Part shown: in pieces, positions 28,004 through 37,630 of the stretch
Position numbering within the stretch: position 1 is the first letter of the stretch
How the letters are laid out: each line of letters starts with the position of its first letter
Source: Pseudomonadota bacterium
GTDB taxonomy: Bacteria; Pseudomonadota; Gammaproteobacteria; Steroidobacterales; Steroidobacteraceae
Length of the DNA: 64,000 nt
Reading direction: 5' to 3'
Assembly (NCBI GenBank): GCA_023433705.1
Contig: JAEYUC010000024.1
Coordinates: 1-64,000, forward strand
Program-made: the position numbers and the translations under genes
The notes under the pieces: model-generated
Database searches by the model: none
The model's input: only the letters and a program-made list of their open reading frames with translations
Told to the model about the DNA's origin: nothing

Positions 28004-29475
28004 ACACTCCCTCGGGCCTGCAGGTCGCGACCGCGATCCCGGCGGACAACACCACGCAACGCCGCGCCATCGCGGCCATCGTCACGGTGCTGCTGACGTT
28101 CGTGGCGTTCTGGCCCAGCACGCTTTCGCTGATGCAGGAGTGGGAGGACACGGTCGGCCGCACGTACACGCACGGCTACGTCGTGGTCGCGCTCGGCCTG
28201 TGGATGATCTGGCGCGATCGCGCGCGCTGGGCGGCCGGCGCCGCCCGACCGTTCCTGCCGGCGTTCGCGTTGCTCGCGGCGGGAGCATTGTGCTGGATGA
28301 TCGCCTATCGCGCGGGTCTGCAGATCGTGCACCAGGCGGCGTTGCCGGCGCTGGCCGCGAGCGCGCTGCTCGCGATGTTCGGCTGGCGCATGTTGCGCGG
28401 CCTCGCGTTTCCGCTTGCGTGGCTGTATCTCGCGATTCCCATCTGGGACGCCGTGCTGCCGCTGCTCAACGCGATCTCCGTCGGCGCCGTGCGGCTCATG
28501 CTGCGCATCGCGGACATACCGGCGCACTTCGTCAACAACATGTTCGAGCTGCCGCTCGGAACGTTCGCGATCGCCGATGGTTGCAGCGGCCTGCACTTCT
28601 TCGTCGTGGCGCTCACGATCTCGCTGCTGTACGGCGAGATCAATCGCGACGGCATGCGCACGCGCATCAAGCTCGTGGCCTTCGCGCTGCTGCTCGCGAT
28701 GGCCACGAACTGGCTGCGCATCTTCATCATCGTGCTCGCCGGTCACCTGACCGACATGCAGCACTCGCTCGTGGTCAATGAGCACTACAGTTTCGGCTGG
28801 TACATGTTCGCCGGAATGATGGTGCTGTACTTCCTCGTGGTGCGCCGCTGGCCGGCCGAAGACGCGGCGCCACCCGAACTGCCCGCGCCCACGGGCCCGG
28901 CCATCGCGAGCGGCGGAGCGATCGCCGCGGCGCTCGGGCTCGCCATCGTGCCGGCCTGGATATTGCTCGACGGCAATCGCGCGAGCGAGGCGCAGCTCGA
29001 ACTCGCGATGCGCACGGATGCTGGATTCGTCGAATCGACCGCGCCTGAGGACTGGCAGCCGAAGTTCAACGGCGCGACGCGCGAACTGCACGGTTCGATC
29101 CGCGGCGCCGACCGCCCCGTGGAGGCGTATCTCGTGGGTTACGCCACGCAGCGCCAGGGCGAGGAAATCGTCGGCTTCGGTAATTCGTTGCTGGGCGAAG
29201 GACTGCGCGCAGTGCGCGGTAGTCAGGCCGCGCCCGCGCCGTGGACGGAAGTGCGCGCCACGGGCCCGACCGACGAATGGGTCGTCTGGTACAGCTACCG
29301 GCTCGACGAACGCGGCTATCGAAGCGCGCTCAAGTTGCAGCTCGATTACGGCTTGCGTTCCCTGTCCGGCGCCCCCGCGGCCGCCCTGATCGCGCTGCGC
29401 GCCCGCTGCGACGCCGCGGATTGCGCGGCGGCGCGCGAAACCCTCAAACACATCGTCGAGACCCGAAATCCATGA
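28000..29475 (+). CDS. xrtA: Exosortase A with C-terminal EpsI domain
   Basis: 491 residues. Eight or so membrane spans over residues 20-280 carry the exosortase triad: Cys195 in ADGCSGLHFF, Arg240 in NWLRIF and His262 in NEHYSFGW. These cysteine-protease/transpeptidase-like enzymes cut the PEP-CTERM anchor of exported proteins at the inner membrane. From about residue 300 an extra span and an EpsI/DUF3485 periplasmic domain follow (VEAYLVGYATQRQGEEIV), a fusion common in the XrtA subtype. ATG overlaps the prsR stop and the stop overlaps prsT, so the four genes prsK-prsR-xrtA-prsT form one tight unit. Confidence 0.95.
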
Positions 29476-32147
29476 ACCGATCCATCTACCTGGCCAGTGT
29501 GTTGCTCGCCGCGTTGTCCGTCACCGGGTGCGATTACTTCCGCAGCCCGGAGCAGCGCGTGGAACGCGCCGAGGCGCTCATCGCGAAGGGCGAGCAGCGC
29601 GGCGCGCTGATCGAACTGCGCAACGCGCTCCAGGACGGGACCGATCTGCCCAAGGCGCGCCTGCTGCTCTCGGAAGTCGCGTTGTGGCTCGGCGACCAGG
29701 GCGCGGCGGAACGAGAGCTGCGCGCCGTGCCGGAGAATTTCGAACCGGCGCGCCGCGCCGACCTCGCGTATCGCGTGGATCTCGCCGCGGGGCGCAACGC
29801 CGAAGTGCTCGCGAGACTCGGCGAGCCGGACGACAAACAACCCGCGACCGACTGGTTGTATCGCGGATTCGCCCACCAGGCTCTCGGTCAGCCCGCTGAA
29901 GCCGAGCGCGCCTTCGCCGCGGCGCTCGAACGCGACGCGCGGCTCGTGAGCGCCGCCGCCGGCCTCATGGAGATGCGGGCCGCGCAGGGCGACATGGACG
30001 GCGCGCTCGACAAATCGCGCGCGTTGACCCGGGACTATCCGGACTCGGCGCTCGCATGGTTCGTGCGCGGAGCGCTGCTCGCGCGCGCATCGTCGACACA
30101 GGAGGCGCAGGACGCGCTCGAACGGGCTTCGGGCCTCGCGCCGCGGCAGCTCGACGTGCTCAAGCAGGTCGCGCTGCTCGTCACCCTGACCGAGGTGCAG
30201 ATCACCAACCGCGACCTGGAGAAGGCGCGCGCGACCGCGGGCGTGTTGTCGCGTGTCGTTCCGGGCTCGCCGATCGCCGCGCTGAATTCCGCGCGCGTGC
30301 AGATGGCGTCCAACGATTTCGAGGGCGCGGCCGTCGAGCTGCGCAAGGTGGTCAACCAGGCGCCGCAGTTCACGCGTGCGCGCTTCCTGCTCGGCGTGGC
30401 GCTCGCCGCGCAGGGAAATCTTTCGCAGGCGAGCCAGGAGCTCACGAAAGTCATCGAGCAGATGCCTAACAACATGGAAGCGCGGCAGCTGCTGGCGCAG
30501 GTGCGCCTGCGACTCGAGGATCCCGACAGCGCGTTGCGCGTGCTGGTGCCGGTGCTCGACGTACCCGGCGCCGAGCGCGCGGTGTCGCAGCTCTTCGAAG
30601 CGGCCCGCCTGCAGGCCGGAGACAACCCCAGGTCGCTCGCGCTGATCGAGCGCGAATACGAAAAATCGCCCGACAACCACGGCCTGAAGTTGCAGCTCGC
30701 CGCGGCCTACATCCGTTCGGAGCAGGGCGCGAAGGCGCTCGCGCTGCTGCGCGAACCGGGCACCCCGCGCGATCCGATGGCCGACCGGCTCATGCTCGCG
30801 GCGACTGCCCAGGTCGAAGGTGAGGCGGCCGCGCGCCGCAAGCTCGATGCCATGCTGGCCGAACGGCCAGGCGATCCCGAACTCGTGTTGTTGGCCGCGC
30901 AGCTGCACATGTCCGCGCGCGAAGTGCCGCGCGCGCGCCAGCTGCTCGAAGGCGCGCTCGCGCGCAATGCGAAGCACGCGGGATTACGTCTCGCGCTCGC
31001 GCGCGTCCAGTTGATCGCCGGCGAGCGCGGCGCCGCGGTGGAGAATCTCGAGAAACTGCGGCGCGAGGACGTGCACGCGACCGAGGCGCGGCTGCTGCTC
31101 GCGCAGCTCGCGCTGCAGCGCGACGACGCCAAGGAGGCGGCGGCCGTCCTCGAGGAGGCCGTGAAGGGATCGAATCTCGTGGCCGAGACCCAGAATGCCG
31201 CGGGACTCATCTATCTAGGTACCGCGCGTTATGACCCCGCGATCGAACACTTCCGGGCGGGCACCGAGGCGGATCCCACCAACGCGACCCTCTGGCTGAA
31301 TCTCGGCCGCGCGCAGGTCGCGCTCGAGCAGATGGATGCCGCGCGCGAATCGTTGCAGCGGGCGCTGAAGCTGCGCCCCAACTGGCTGCCGGCCGAGGGC
31401 GTGTTCGCGTACCTCGAATTGCAGAGCGGCAATACCCAGGCCGCCCTCAAGCGCGTGGATGCGCTGCGCGGCGCGCGGCCCCAGGACCCGGAAGTCCTCG
31501 TTCTCGAGGCCGAGGTTCGCACGGCACTGCAGCAATATCCGGAAGCGGAGCGTGCGCTGGCCCAGGCCGCGCAACGCCAGCCCTCGGGCGAACTCGCGAT
31601 CAAGAGCTACCAGCTGCGGACCGCCGGCAAACTGCCCAAGCCGACCGAGCCGCTGGAAAAGTGGCTGGATTCGAACCCGGAAGACCTGCGCGTCCGCGCG
31701 GTGCTGGGTGAGGCTTACGCACGGGCGTCGGACTGGAAGGCGGCCGCCCGCCAATACGAGGCGATGCTCGCCCGCCAACCGAGCGATCCCGTGGCGCTCA
31801 ACAACCTGGCCTGGCTGTACCTGGAGCTGGGCGACGGCCGCGCACTGGAAACGGCACGGCGCGCGCAAGCCCTGGCGCCCAATTCTCCGGAAGTGGCCGA
31901 TACGCTCGGCTGGATCCTGGTCCGGACGGGGTCGGTCGCGGAGGGTCTGCCTATCCTCAAGCGGGCGGCGGAGTTCAGCGCCGAGAACCGCGACATCCAG
32001 TATCACTACGCGGCCGCGCTGGCCCAGACCGGCAAGGCGGGCGACGCCCTGACCAGGCTCAAGACGATCCTGGATGGGAGCGCCAGCTTCGAGAGCCGGA
32101 CCGAAGCCGAGAAGCTGCTCGAGCAACTCAACAAGGCTCAGCTTTGA
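29472..32147 (+). CDS. prsT: PEP-CTERM/exosortase-system TPR lipoprotein PrsT
   Basis: 891 residues starting MNRSIYLASVLLAALSVTGCDYF. The lipobox VTGC predicts a lipoprotein with a long chain of TPR repeats, seen throughout as AxxxLxxALxxxPxxxxA patterns (for example ASSTQEAQDALERASGLAP, AALEQMDAARESLQRALKL). This length and build match the PrsT family (TIGR02917), which accompanies XrtA and EPS export and likely scaffolds export or assembly in the periplasm. The start overlaps xrtA (ATGA). 141 bp separate it from the export gene, the first sizeable gap since the sugar transferase. Confidence 0.93.
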   Translation: MNRSIYLASVLLAALSVTGCDYFRSPEQRVERAEALIAKGEQRGALIELRNALQDGTDLPKARLLLSEVALWLGDQGAAERELRAVPENFEPARRADLAYRVDLAAGRNAEVLARLGEPDDKQPATDWLYRGFAHQALGQPAEAERAFAAALERDARLVSAAAGLMEMRAAQGDMDGALDKSRALTRDYPDSALAWFVRGALLARASSTQEAQDALERASGLAPRQLDVLKQVALLVTLTEVQITNRDLEKARATAGVLSRVVPGSPIAALNSARVQMASNDFEGAAVELRKVVNQAPQFTRARFLLGVALAAQGNLSQASQELTKVIEQMPNNMEARQLLAQVRLRLEDPDSALRVLVPVLDVPGAERAVSQLFEAARLQAGDNPRSLALIEREYEKSPDNHGLKLQLAAAYIRSEQGAKALALLREPGTPRDPMADRLMLAATAQVEGEAAARRKLDAMLAERPGDPELVLLAAQLHMSAREVPRARQLLEGALARNAKHAGLRLALARVQLIAGERGAAVENLEKLRREDVHATEARLLLAQLALQRDDAKEAAAVLEEAVKGSNLVAETQNAAGLIYLGTARYDPAIEHFRAGTEADPTNATLWLNLGRAQVALEQMDAARESLQRALKLRPNWLPAEGVFAYLELQSGNTQAALKRVDALRGARPQDPEVLVLEAEVRTALQQYPEAERALAQAAQRQPSGELAIKSYQLRTAGKLPKPTEPLEKWLDSNPEDLRVRAVLGEAYARASDWKAAARQYEAMLARQPSDPVALNNLAWLYLELGDGRALETARRAQALAPNSPEVADTLGWILVRTGSVAEGLPILKRAAEFSAENRDIQYHYAAALAQTGKAGDALTRLKTILDGSASFESRTEAEKLLEQLNKAQL

Positions 32148-32180
32148 GGGCTGGCGCCGAAAACGGATTCGCGTCACGCT

Positions 32181-32209
32181 TTGCCCAGCCATTTCCATGA
32201 AATTCAATA
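32181..32209 (+). promoter_or_regulatory. Possible promoter upstream of polysaccharide export gene
   Basis: TTGCCC, 17 bp, TCAATA, inside an AT-rich patch in the 141-bp gap after prsT. The elements match sigma-70 only partly. The gap suggests that the export genes can be transcribed apart from prsK-prsT. Confidence 0.3.
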
Positions 32210-32288
32210 ATTTGTCGGGGCGATTGCGGCAGAATTCCAAGCCCGGGTGCCAACCCGAGTGTGACAGCGGACCCAGCAAGGCCTTCCC

Positions 32289-32942
32289 ATGAAAGTTTTC
32301 GGTCTCATCGGTGCCATCGCCCTGTCGTGCCTCGCGATCGCGGCGCGCGCACAGACACCGCCGGCAACTCCCGCTGCCCAGGCGACTCCGCCCGCGGCCG
32401 CCGCCGAAACCGCGCCGGTCGCCCAGCATCCGTCGGTCGGGGCTAACTACTTGATCGGACCGGGCGACACGTTGCAGATTTTCGTGTGGCGCAACCCGGA
32501 GCTCACCTCCACCGTGCCGGTGCGGCCGGACGGCAAGATTTCGACGCCGCTCGTGGAAGACATGGTGGCCGTGGGCAAGATGCCGTCGCAGCTCGCCCGC
32601 GACATCGAGAAGGTCCTCTCGGAGTTCATCCGCTCGCCGCAGGTCAACGTGATCGTGAGCGTGCCGGTGAGCGCGTTCAGCCAGGTCAAGGTGATCGGCC
32701 AGGTCGCGACGCCGCAGTCGCTCGCCTATCGCGAAGGCATGCGCGTGCTCGACGTCGTCCTCGCGACGGGCGGACTTGCGCCGTTCGCGGCCGGCAATCG
32801 CGCGAAGATCGTGCGCACCGTCGACGGCAAGGAAACGACGCTGCGCGTGAAGCTCTCGAACCTCATCAACAAGGGCGACATGTCGCAGAACCTGGAACTG
32901 CGTCCGGGCGACGTGCTGGTCGTTCCCGAGTCGCGGCTGTAA
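32289..32942 (+). CDS. Wza-like polysaccharide export protein (exosortase-system type)
   Basis: 217 residues. A signal peptide (MKVFGLIGAIALSCLAIAARA) is followed by a Pro/Ala linker, the Poly_export domain (YLIGPGDTLQIFVWRNPELT, VRPDGKISTPLVEDM) and a SLBB-type domain (VIGQVATPQSLAYREG, LRPGDVLVVPESRL). It has no lipobox Cys at the expected cleavage site. It is the short TIGR03027-type protein of exosortase loci and probably forms the periplasmic/outer-membrane part of the EPS conduit, working with the chain-length protein that starts four bases later. Confidence 0.92.
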   Translation: MKVFGLIGAIALSCLAIAARAQTPPATPAAQATPPAAAAETAPVAQHPSVGANYLIGPGDTLQIFVWRNPELTSTVPVRPDGKISTPLVEDMVAVGKMPSQLARDIEKVLSEFIRSPQVNVIVSVPVSAFSQVKVIGQVATPQSLAYREGMRVLDVVLATGGLAPFAAGNRAKIVRTVDGKETTLRVKLSNLINKGDMSQNLELRPGDVLVVPESRL

Positions 32943-32946
32943 GCGC

Positions 32947-34551
32947 ATGCATCAACTCATCGAAAAGATACGCTCCGAACTACGCGGCGCCTGGCGTTTC
33001 CGCCGCTTCGCGCTCGTGACGGCCTGGGCCGTGTGCGCGATCGGCTGGTTCATCGTGTACATGATGCCGGACCGCTACGAATCGTATGCGCGCGTCAACG
33101 TCGATACCCGTACCGCGCTCAGCCAGCAGCTGGAAGGCATCGCCGTCACGCAGAACGTCGAGATGCAGCTGAACCTCGTGCGCCAGCAGCTGCTCGGCCG
33201 CGCGCATCTCGACAAGGTCGTCACGCAGGTCGGGCTCGATCGGGGCGTCGTCACGCCGCAGCAGCGCGACGCGCTGCTCACCGATCTCTCCTCGCGCATC
33301 GCGATCTCGCTCGAGGCGCCGACGGTGCGCGATCCGCGCATCCCGAACACGTTGTACCGCATCGCGTATTCGGACAAGGACCGGCGGATCGCGCTGCGCG
33401 TGGTCGACGTCCTGTTGAATTCGTTCGTCGAGGACACGATGGGTTCCGAGCACTCGGGCAATGCTTCCGCCGAGCGCTTCCTGCGCGAACAGATCGCCGA
33501 CTACGACCGCCGCCTCGGGGAAGCCGAAGCGCGGCTCGCCGAATTCAAGAAGCGCAACTTCGGCCTCGTGCCGGGCGCCGAAGGCGATCATTTCTCGCGC
33601 CTGACTACCGAGACGCAGGAAGTCAAACGGCTCGAATCCGCGATCAACATCGCCGTCAGCCGACGCAACGAGTTGCAACGCCAGTTGCGGGGCGAGACAC
33701 CCTTCGTCGTGTCGACCGGCGGCTCCACCGCCAGCGCATCGAATCAGCCCGGCCAGCAAGACACGGCGTCGCGCATCCAGGAAACCCAGTCGCGGCTCGA
33801 CGACATGTTGCTGCGGTTCACCGAGAAACATCCGGACGTCATCGCGACGCGCGAGGTCCTGACGCAGCTGCAGGCCCGGCAAAAAGAGGAGATCGCAGCG
33901 TTGCGACGCGGCGATCCCGGCGCCGCGGCCGTCGCGGGCGCCCATTCGAATCCGCTCTACCAGGGCATTCAGACGTCGATCAACCAGGTGGACGTCGAAC
34001 TCGCCGCGCTGCGCGTGGAGCTGGCCAGTCATCAGCGCAGTGCCGCGCAGCTGCGCCAGCTCGTCGACACCGCGCCGGAAGTCGAGGCCGAATACGCGCG
34101 TCTCACGCGCGACTACGACGTGACCAAGGCGCAGTACAACGAGTTGCTCGCGCGCCTCGAGCGTACGCGCGTCTCGAGCGATGCCGAGGCGACCGGCGTG
34201 GTCGCCTTCAACGTGGTCGATCCGCCGACCGTCGGCTTCAAGCCGAACTTCCCGAATCGCCCGTTGCTCCTCACCGCGGTGCTCATGATGGGCCTCGGGC
34301 TCGGCGCGGCCGTTGCCTATCTACTGCACCTGCTGCGCCCCGTGTTCTCTTCCGAGCGCTCGCTCGCCGAGATGACCGGGCTGCCGGTGCTCGGCGCGGT
34401 GACGCGCACCTGGATCGACAAGTACCGTGGACAGTTGCGCCAGGGCCTGCTGCGTTATTCGATCGCCTCTGGGATGCTGGTCCTGGCGTTCATCGTGGTC
34501 CTTGCCATGCAGGGTCCCGCGTCGAAATTGTTGCGCGAGCAGCTGGGTTAA
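32947..34551 (+). CDS. Chain-length determinant (Wzz-like) protein of exosortase system
   Basis: 534 residues. TM1 near residues 22-42 (FALVTAWAVCAIGWFIVYMM) is followed by a Wzz periplasmic domain (YESYARVNVDTRTALSQQL), coiled-coil segments (~175-400) and membrane spans near 437-460 and 505-525. It lacks a cytoplasmic kinase domain; that function is on the separate tyrosine kinase encoded 15 bases later. This split design matches TIGR03007-type proteins. It sets EPS chain length and links polymerisation to export at the inner membrane. Confidence 0.92.
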   Translation: MHQLIEKIRSELRGAWRFRRFALVTAWAVCAIGWFIVYMMPDRYESYARVNVDTRTALSQQLEGIAVTQNVEMQLNLVRQQLLGRAHLDKVVTQVGLDRGVVTPQQRDALLTDLSSRIAISLEAPTVRDPRIPNTLYRIAYSDKDRRIALRVVDVLLNSFVEDTMGSEHSGNASAERFLREQIADYDRRLGEAEARLAEFKKRNFGLVPGAEGDHFSRLTTETQEVKRLESAINIAVSRRNELQRQLRGETPFVVSTGGSTASASNQPGQQDTASRIQETQSRLDDMLLRFTEKHPDVIATREVLTQLQARQKEEIAALRRGDPGAAAVAGAHSNPLYQGIQTSINQVDVELAALRVELASHQRSAAQLRQLVDTAPEVEAEYARLTRDYDVTKAQYNELLARLERTRVSSDAEATGVVAFNVVDPPTVGFKPNFPNRPLLLTAVLMMGLGLGAAVAYLLHLLRPVFSSERSLAEMTGLPVLGAVTRTWIDKYRGQLRQGLLRYSIASGMLVLAFIVVLAMQGPASKLLREQLG

Positions 34552-34566
34552 CTGCGGGGTTGCGCC

Positions 34567-35472
34567 ATGAGTCTCGTCGAAAGAGCGCTGAAGAAAATGC
34601 AGGAGGCGGGCGCGGCCCCGCCCGCGACCGGCGCGGCCCCGGCCGCACCCGTTACGCCCGCCGCCACCGCGCCGGGTACCGCGCAGGCCGGGCCGTCGGC
34701 GCCTGCCGCACCGCTGGCGCGTTCGTCGAAGGTCGCGATCATCGATCGCGACGCATTGCGCGCGGCGGAGCTGCTGCCGGCGCCGACCGAAGAGCGGCGG
34801 CTCGCGCACCAGTACCGGCAGATCAAGCGGCCCCTGATCGCCAATGCGTTCGGTCGCGGTGTGAAGCAACTGCCGAATGGCCGCGCGATCCTGGTCGCGA
34901 GCGCGCTGCCGGGCGACGGCAAGACCTTCACGGCCATCAATCTCTCGCTGTCGATGGCGCTCGAGAAAGACATCTCGGTGCTGCTGGTCGATGCGGACGT
35001 CGCCAAGGTGCACTTGAGCCGCATGTTGGGCGTGGGCGGCGAGCCGGGCCTGCTCGACGTGCTGCGCAACGACCAGCTCGACGTGGAATCCGTGGTCCTG
35101 CGCACGGACGTGCCGGGCCTGGAAGTCCTGCCGGCCGGGCACGGCTCGGACAACGCGACCGAGCTGCTCGCGAGCTCGCGAATGGAAGCCATCGTCGCGC
35201 AGCTCACGGCGCGCGACCCGAACCGCATCGTCCTGTTCGATTCGCCGCCACTGCTCCTGACCAGCGAGTCGCGCGTGTTGTGCTCGATATCGGGCCAGGT
35301 CGTGCTCGTCGTGAACGCGAGCAGCACGCCGCAGCATGCGGTGTTCGACGCGATTCAGCACATCGGAACGAACCCGTACATCGGACTCGTGCTCAATGGT
35401 TGCGCCGAGCAGGGTTCCGACACTTACTACCAGTATTACGGTCAGCGCGAGGATGCAGCTGCGCCTCAGTGA
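34567..35472 (+). CDS. Exosortase-system tyrosine autokinase (BY-kinase)
   Basis: 301 residues. An Ala/Pro-rich N-terminus (1-50) precedes a BY-kinase core: Walker A ALPGDGKT (113-120), Walker A' VLLVDADVAK (~135-145) and Walker B RIVLFDSPPLLLTSES. The C-terminal tail has a tyrosine cluster (DTYYQYYGQ), the usual autophosphorylation site. It starts with MSLVERALKKMQ, the conserved opening of TIGR03018-type kinases. It acts with the chain-length protein just upstream to control EPS polymerisation. Confidence 0.93.
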   Translation: MSLVERALKKMQEAGAAPPATGAAPAAPVTPAATAPGTAQAGPSAPAAPLARSSKVAIIDRDALRAAELLPAPTEERRLAHQYRQIKRPLIANAFGRGVKQLPNGRAILVASALPGDGKTFTAINLSLSMALEKDISVLLVDADVAKVHLSRMLGVGGEPGLLDVLRNDQLDVESVVLRTDVPGLEVLPAGHGSDNATELLASSRMEAIVAQLTARDPNRIVLFDSPPLLLTSESRVLCSISGQVVLVVNASSTPQHAVFDAIQHIGTNPYIGLVLNGCAEQGSDTYYQYYGQREDAAAPQ

Positions 35473-35495
35473 GGCATCTTCGGAAGAGGCAAGGG

Positions 35496-36779
35496 ATGGT
35501 TAGGGAGAAGAAGAACGTAATCGTCGCCGCACTCGCGCTGATGGGTGCTTCCGCGACACACGCGCAGGTGACTTTCGAAGTCGCCGCGGGTCTCGGCCAT
35601 TCCGACAACATTTCGCGCGTCGAAGAAGGCGAGATCGACGAGACGCTCGCGAGTCTCGGCGTCGACCTCCGGTGGGAGGAGAAGACGCGGCGCCTCGAGG
35701 GCGATGCCCTCGTCGACCTGAGTTACGTCGAGTATCTCGACAACACCTACGACGGCGAGGTCGTGGGCATCGCCGAGGCCAACTTCGACTTTGGAATCAT
35801 CCCCGAGCGATTCCACTGGGTGCTCGAGGACAGTTTCGGACAGTCGCAGTCCGATCCGTTCACGCCCGTGACGCCCGAAACCCGCGAGAACGTCAACGTT
35901 CTGTCGACCGGTCCGGACTTCTACCTGCGATTCGGCCAGGCGATGAACGCGCGGTTCTTCGGACGATACTCGGACACCCGATTCGAGACCTCGCCGCTCG
36001 ATGCGCAGCGCACCACGCTCGGACTCGCGGTCGGGCGAGAGCTGTCGGCGCGCAGCCGCACGGCCCTCAACTTCGTCGCGGACGATTCGCGGTTCGATGA
36101 AGAGGGCCAGACCGACTACAAACGCCGCAGCGCCTTCCTGAGCTACGACCTCGACGGAGGCGGTCGCACGACGATCAGTTCGCGCCTCGGTTACAGCTGG
36201 CTCGAGATGGATGGCGGCGACGAGGACGGCGGCCTGTTGATGGACCTGTCCATCTCGCGCGACCTCACGAGTTCCAGCACCGTCGAGCTCGCGTTGAGCC
36301 AGGAGTTCAGCGACGCGGGCGAGGCCCTGACGGACGTGACGGGTGGCGGCACCAGCCAGATCACGTCGACCTCGGATCCGTTCGAAAGCAGCGAGGCGTC
36401 GCTTGCCTGGAGCTTCAACCGGAACCGCACTTCGCTCGGCGCCCGAGTCGCCTATAACGAGCGCAGCTACGAAACCCAGACGGCCTTCGACAGCAAGCGC
36501 CTGCTCTACAGCCTGGACTTCGGGCGCGTATTGCGCCCGACGCTGCGCTTCAATCTCACGGGTTCGTTCACGACGGAAGAATTCGGCAACGTCGGCACCG
36601 AGACCGACGACTGGACCGTGGGCATGACGCTCGACTGGCGCTTCGGCCGTCAGCTCGGCGCGCGCCTGCGCGCCGAACGTGCCGGCCGGTCTTCGACCGT
36701 CGTCGGCGGCGACTATCTCGAGAACCGCGCCTTCCTGGAGTTCACTTACAGCGGCGATCGCGCCGCGGCCACGAGATGA
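35496..36779 (+). CDS. Exosortase-system outer-membrane beta-barrel protein
   Basis: 427 residues from the ATG at 35496, chosen because it opens a signal peptide (MVREKKNVIVAALALMGASATHA). The mature part is rich in amphipathic strands with aromatic residues and ends in a barrel-like strand (AFLEFTYSGDRA). It fits the TIGR03016 family of outer-membrane barrels that accompany XrtA loci and likely lets polymer through the outer membrane. The stop overlaps the deacetylase start by four bases. An overlapping much longer frame that starts far upstream is not real. Confidence 0.88.
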   Translation: MVREKKNVIVAALALMGASATHAQVTFEVAAGLGHSDNISRVEEGEIDETLASLGVDLRWEEKTRRLEGDALVDLSYVEYLDNTYDGEVVGIAEANFDFGIIPERFHWVLEDSFGQSQSDPFTPVTPETRENVNVLSTGPDFYLRFGQAMNARFFGRYSDTRFETSPLDAQRTTLGLAVGRELSARSRTALNFVADDSRFDEEGQTDYKRRSAFLSYDLDGGGRTTISSRLGYSWLEMDGGDEDGGLLMDLSISRDLTSSSTVELALSQEFSDAGEALTDVTGGGTSQITSTSDPFESSEASLAWSFNRNRTSLGARVAYNERSYETQTAFDSKRLLYSLDFGRVLRPTLRFNLTGSFTTEEFGNVGTETDDWTVGMTLDWRFGRQLGARLRAERAGRSSTVVGGDYLENRAFLEFTYSGDRAAATR

Positions 36780-37630
36780 CGCACCTCAACGCCATGACCG
36801 TCGACGTGGAGGATTACTTCCACGTCTCCGCCCTCGCGGAAGTGATCTCTCGCAAGGACTGGGCGCGCATGGAATTCCGCGCCGAGCAGAGCACCGACCG
36901 GCTGCTCGCGATGTTCGAGGAGAAGAACATCAAGGCGACGTTCTTCGTGCTGGGCTGGGTCACGCAGAAGACGCCGCAGCTCATTCGGCGCATTCACGAC
37001 GCCGGTCATGAAATCGCCTGTCATGGACTCACGCACGAACTCGTCTACCGCCAGACGCCCGAGGTCTTCCGCGAGGAAACGCGGACTTCGAAGCAGATGC
37101 TCGAGGACACCATCGGCGCGCCGGTGATCGGTTACCGCGCGGCGAGTTACTCGATCACGGCCGAATCACTCTGGGCGCTCGACATCCTCTGCGAGCTCGA
37201 CTTCCGCTACGACTCGAGCATCTTCCCGATTTCCCACGATCGCTACGGCATTGCCGGCGCTTCGACCAAGCCCGGGCCCATCCGCGCGCCAGGCGGCGGC
37301 AACATCATCGAGTTTCCGCTGTCGACGCGCCGGGTCATGGGCATGAAGGTTCCGGTCGCGGGCGGCGGATACTTCCGGCTGCTGCCGTACTGGTTCACGC
37401 GCTGGGCCCTGTCCGGCGTCAATCGCGCCGACAACCTGCCTTTCGTGTTCTACCTGCATCCGTGGGAAATCGACGCGGAGCAACCGCGCTTCGAAAACGC
37501 GAGCTGGCTGTCGCGCTTCAGGCACTACAACAACCTCGAAGTGTGCGAGCAGCGGCTGCGCGCGCTGATCAACGACTTCCGCTTCTCGACGATGCGGGAA
37601 GTGCTGCGCCCGCATCTCGAAGCCGCATGA
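36776..37630 (+). CDS. Polysaccharide deacetylase, exosortase-system type (DUF3473)
   Basis: 284 residues. The NodB-type motifs are MTVDVEDYFHVS (metal Asp pair), HEIACHGLTHE (metal His), RAASYSIT and FYLHPWEID. The C-terminal DUF3473 extension (RFRHYNNLEVCEQRL) matches TIGR03006-type deacetylases in XrtA loci. It removes acetyl groups from EPS sugars; no signal peptide is seen, so it may act on the lipid-linked precursor in the cytoplasm or use other export. ATGA overlaps link it to both neighbours. Confidence 0.92.
   Translation: MTHLNAMTVDVEDYFHVSALAEVISRKDWARMEFRAEQSTDRLLAMFEEKNIKATFFVLGWVTQKTPQLIRRIHDAGHEIACHGLTHELVYRQTPEVFREETRTSKQMLEDTIGAPVIGYRAASYSITAESLWALDILCELDFRYDSSIFPISHDRYGIAGASTKPGPIRAPGGGNIIEFPLSTRRVMGMKVPVAGGGYFRLLPYWFTRWALSGVNRADNLPFVFYLHPWEIDAEQPRFENASWLSRFRHYNNLEVCEQRLRALINDFRFSTMREVLRPHLEAA

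Noticed and set aside
33033..35495. Upstream part of a 1248-codon plus-strand frame
   Set aside because: It overlaps the chain-length and tyrosine kinase genes out of frame; only the part from 35496 has a signal peptide and barrel pattern.
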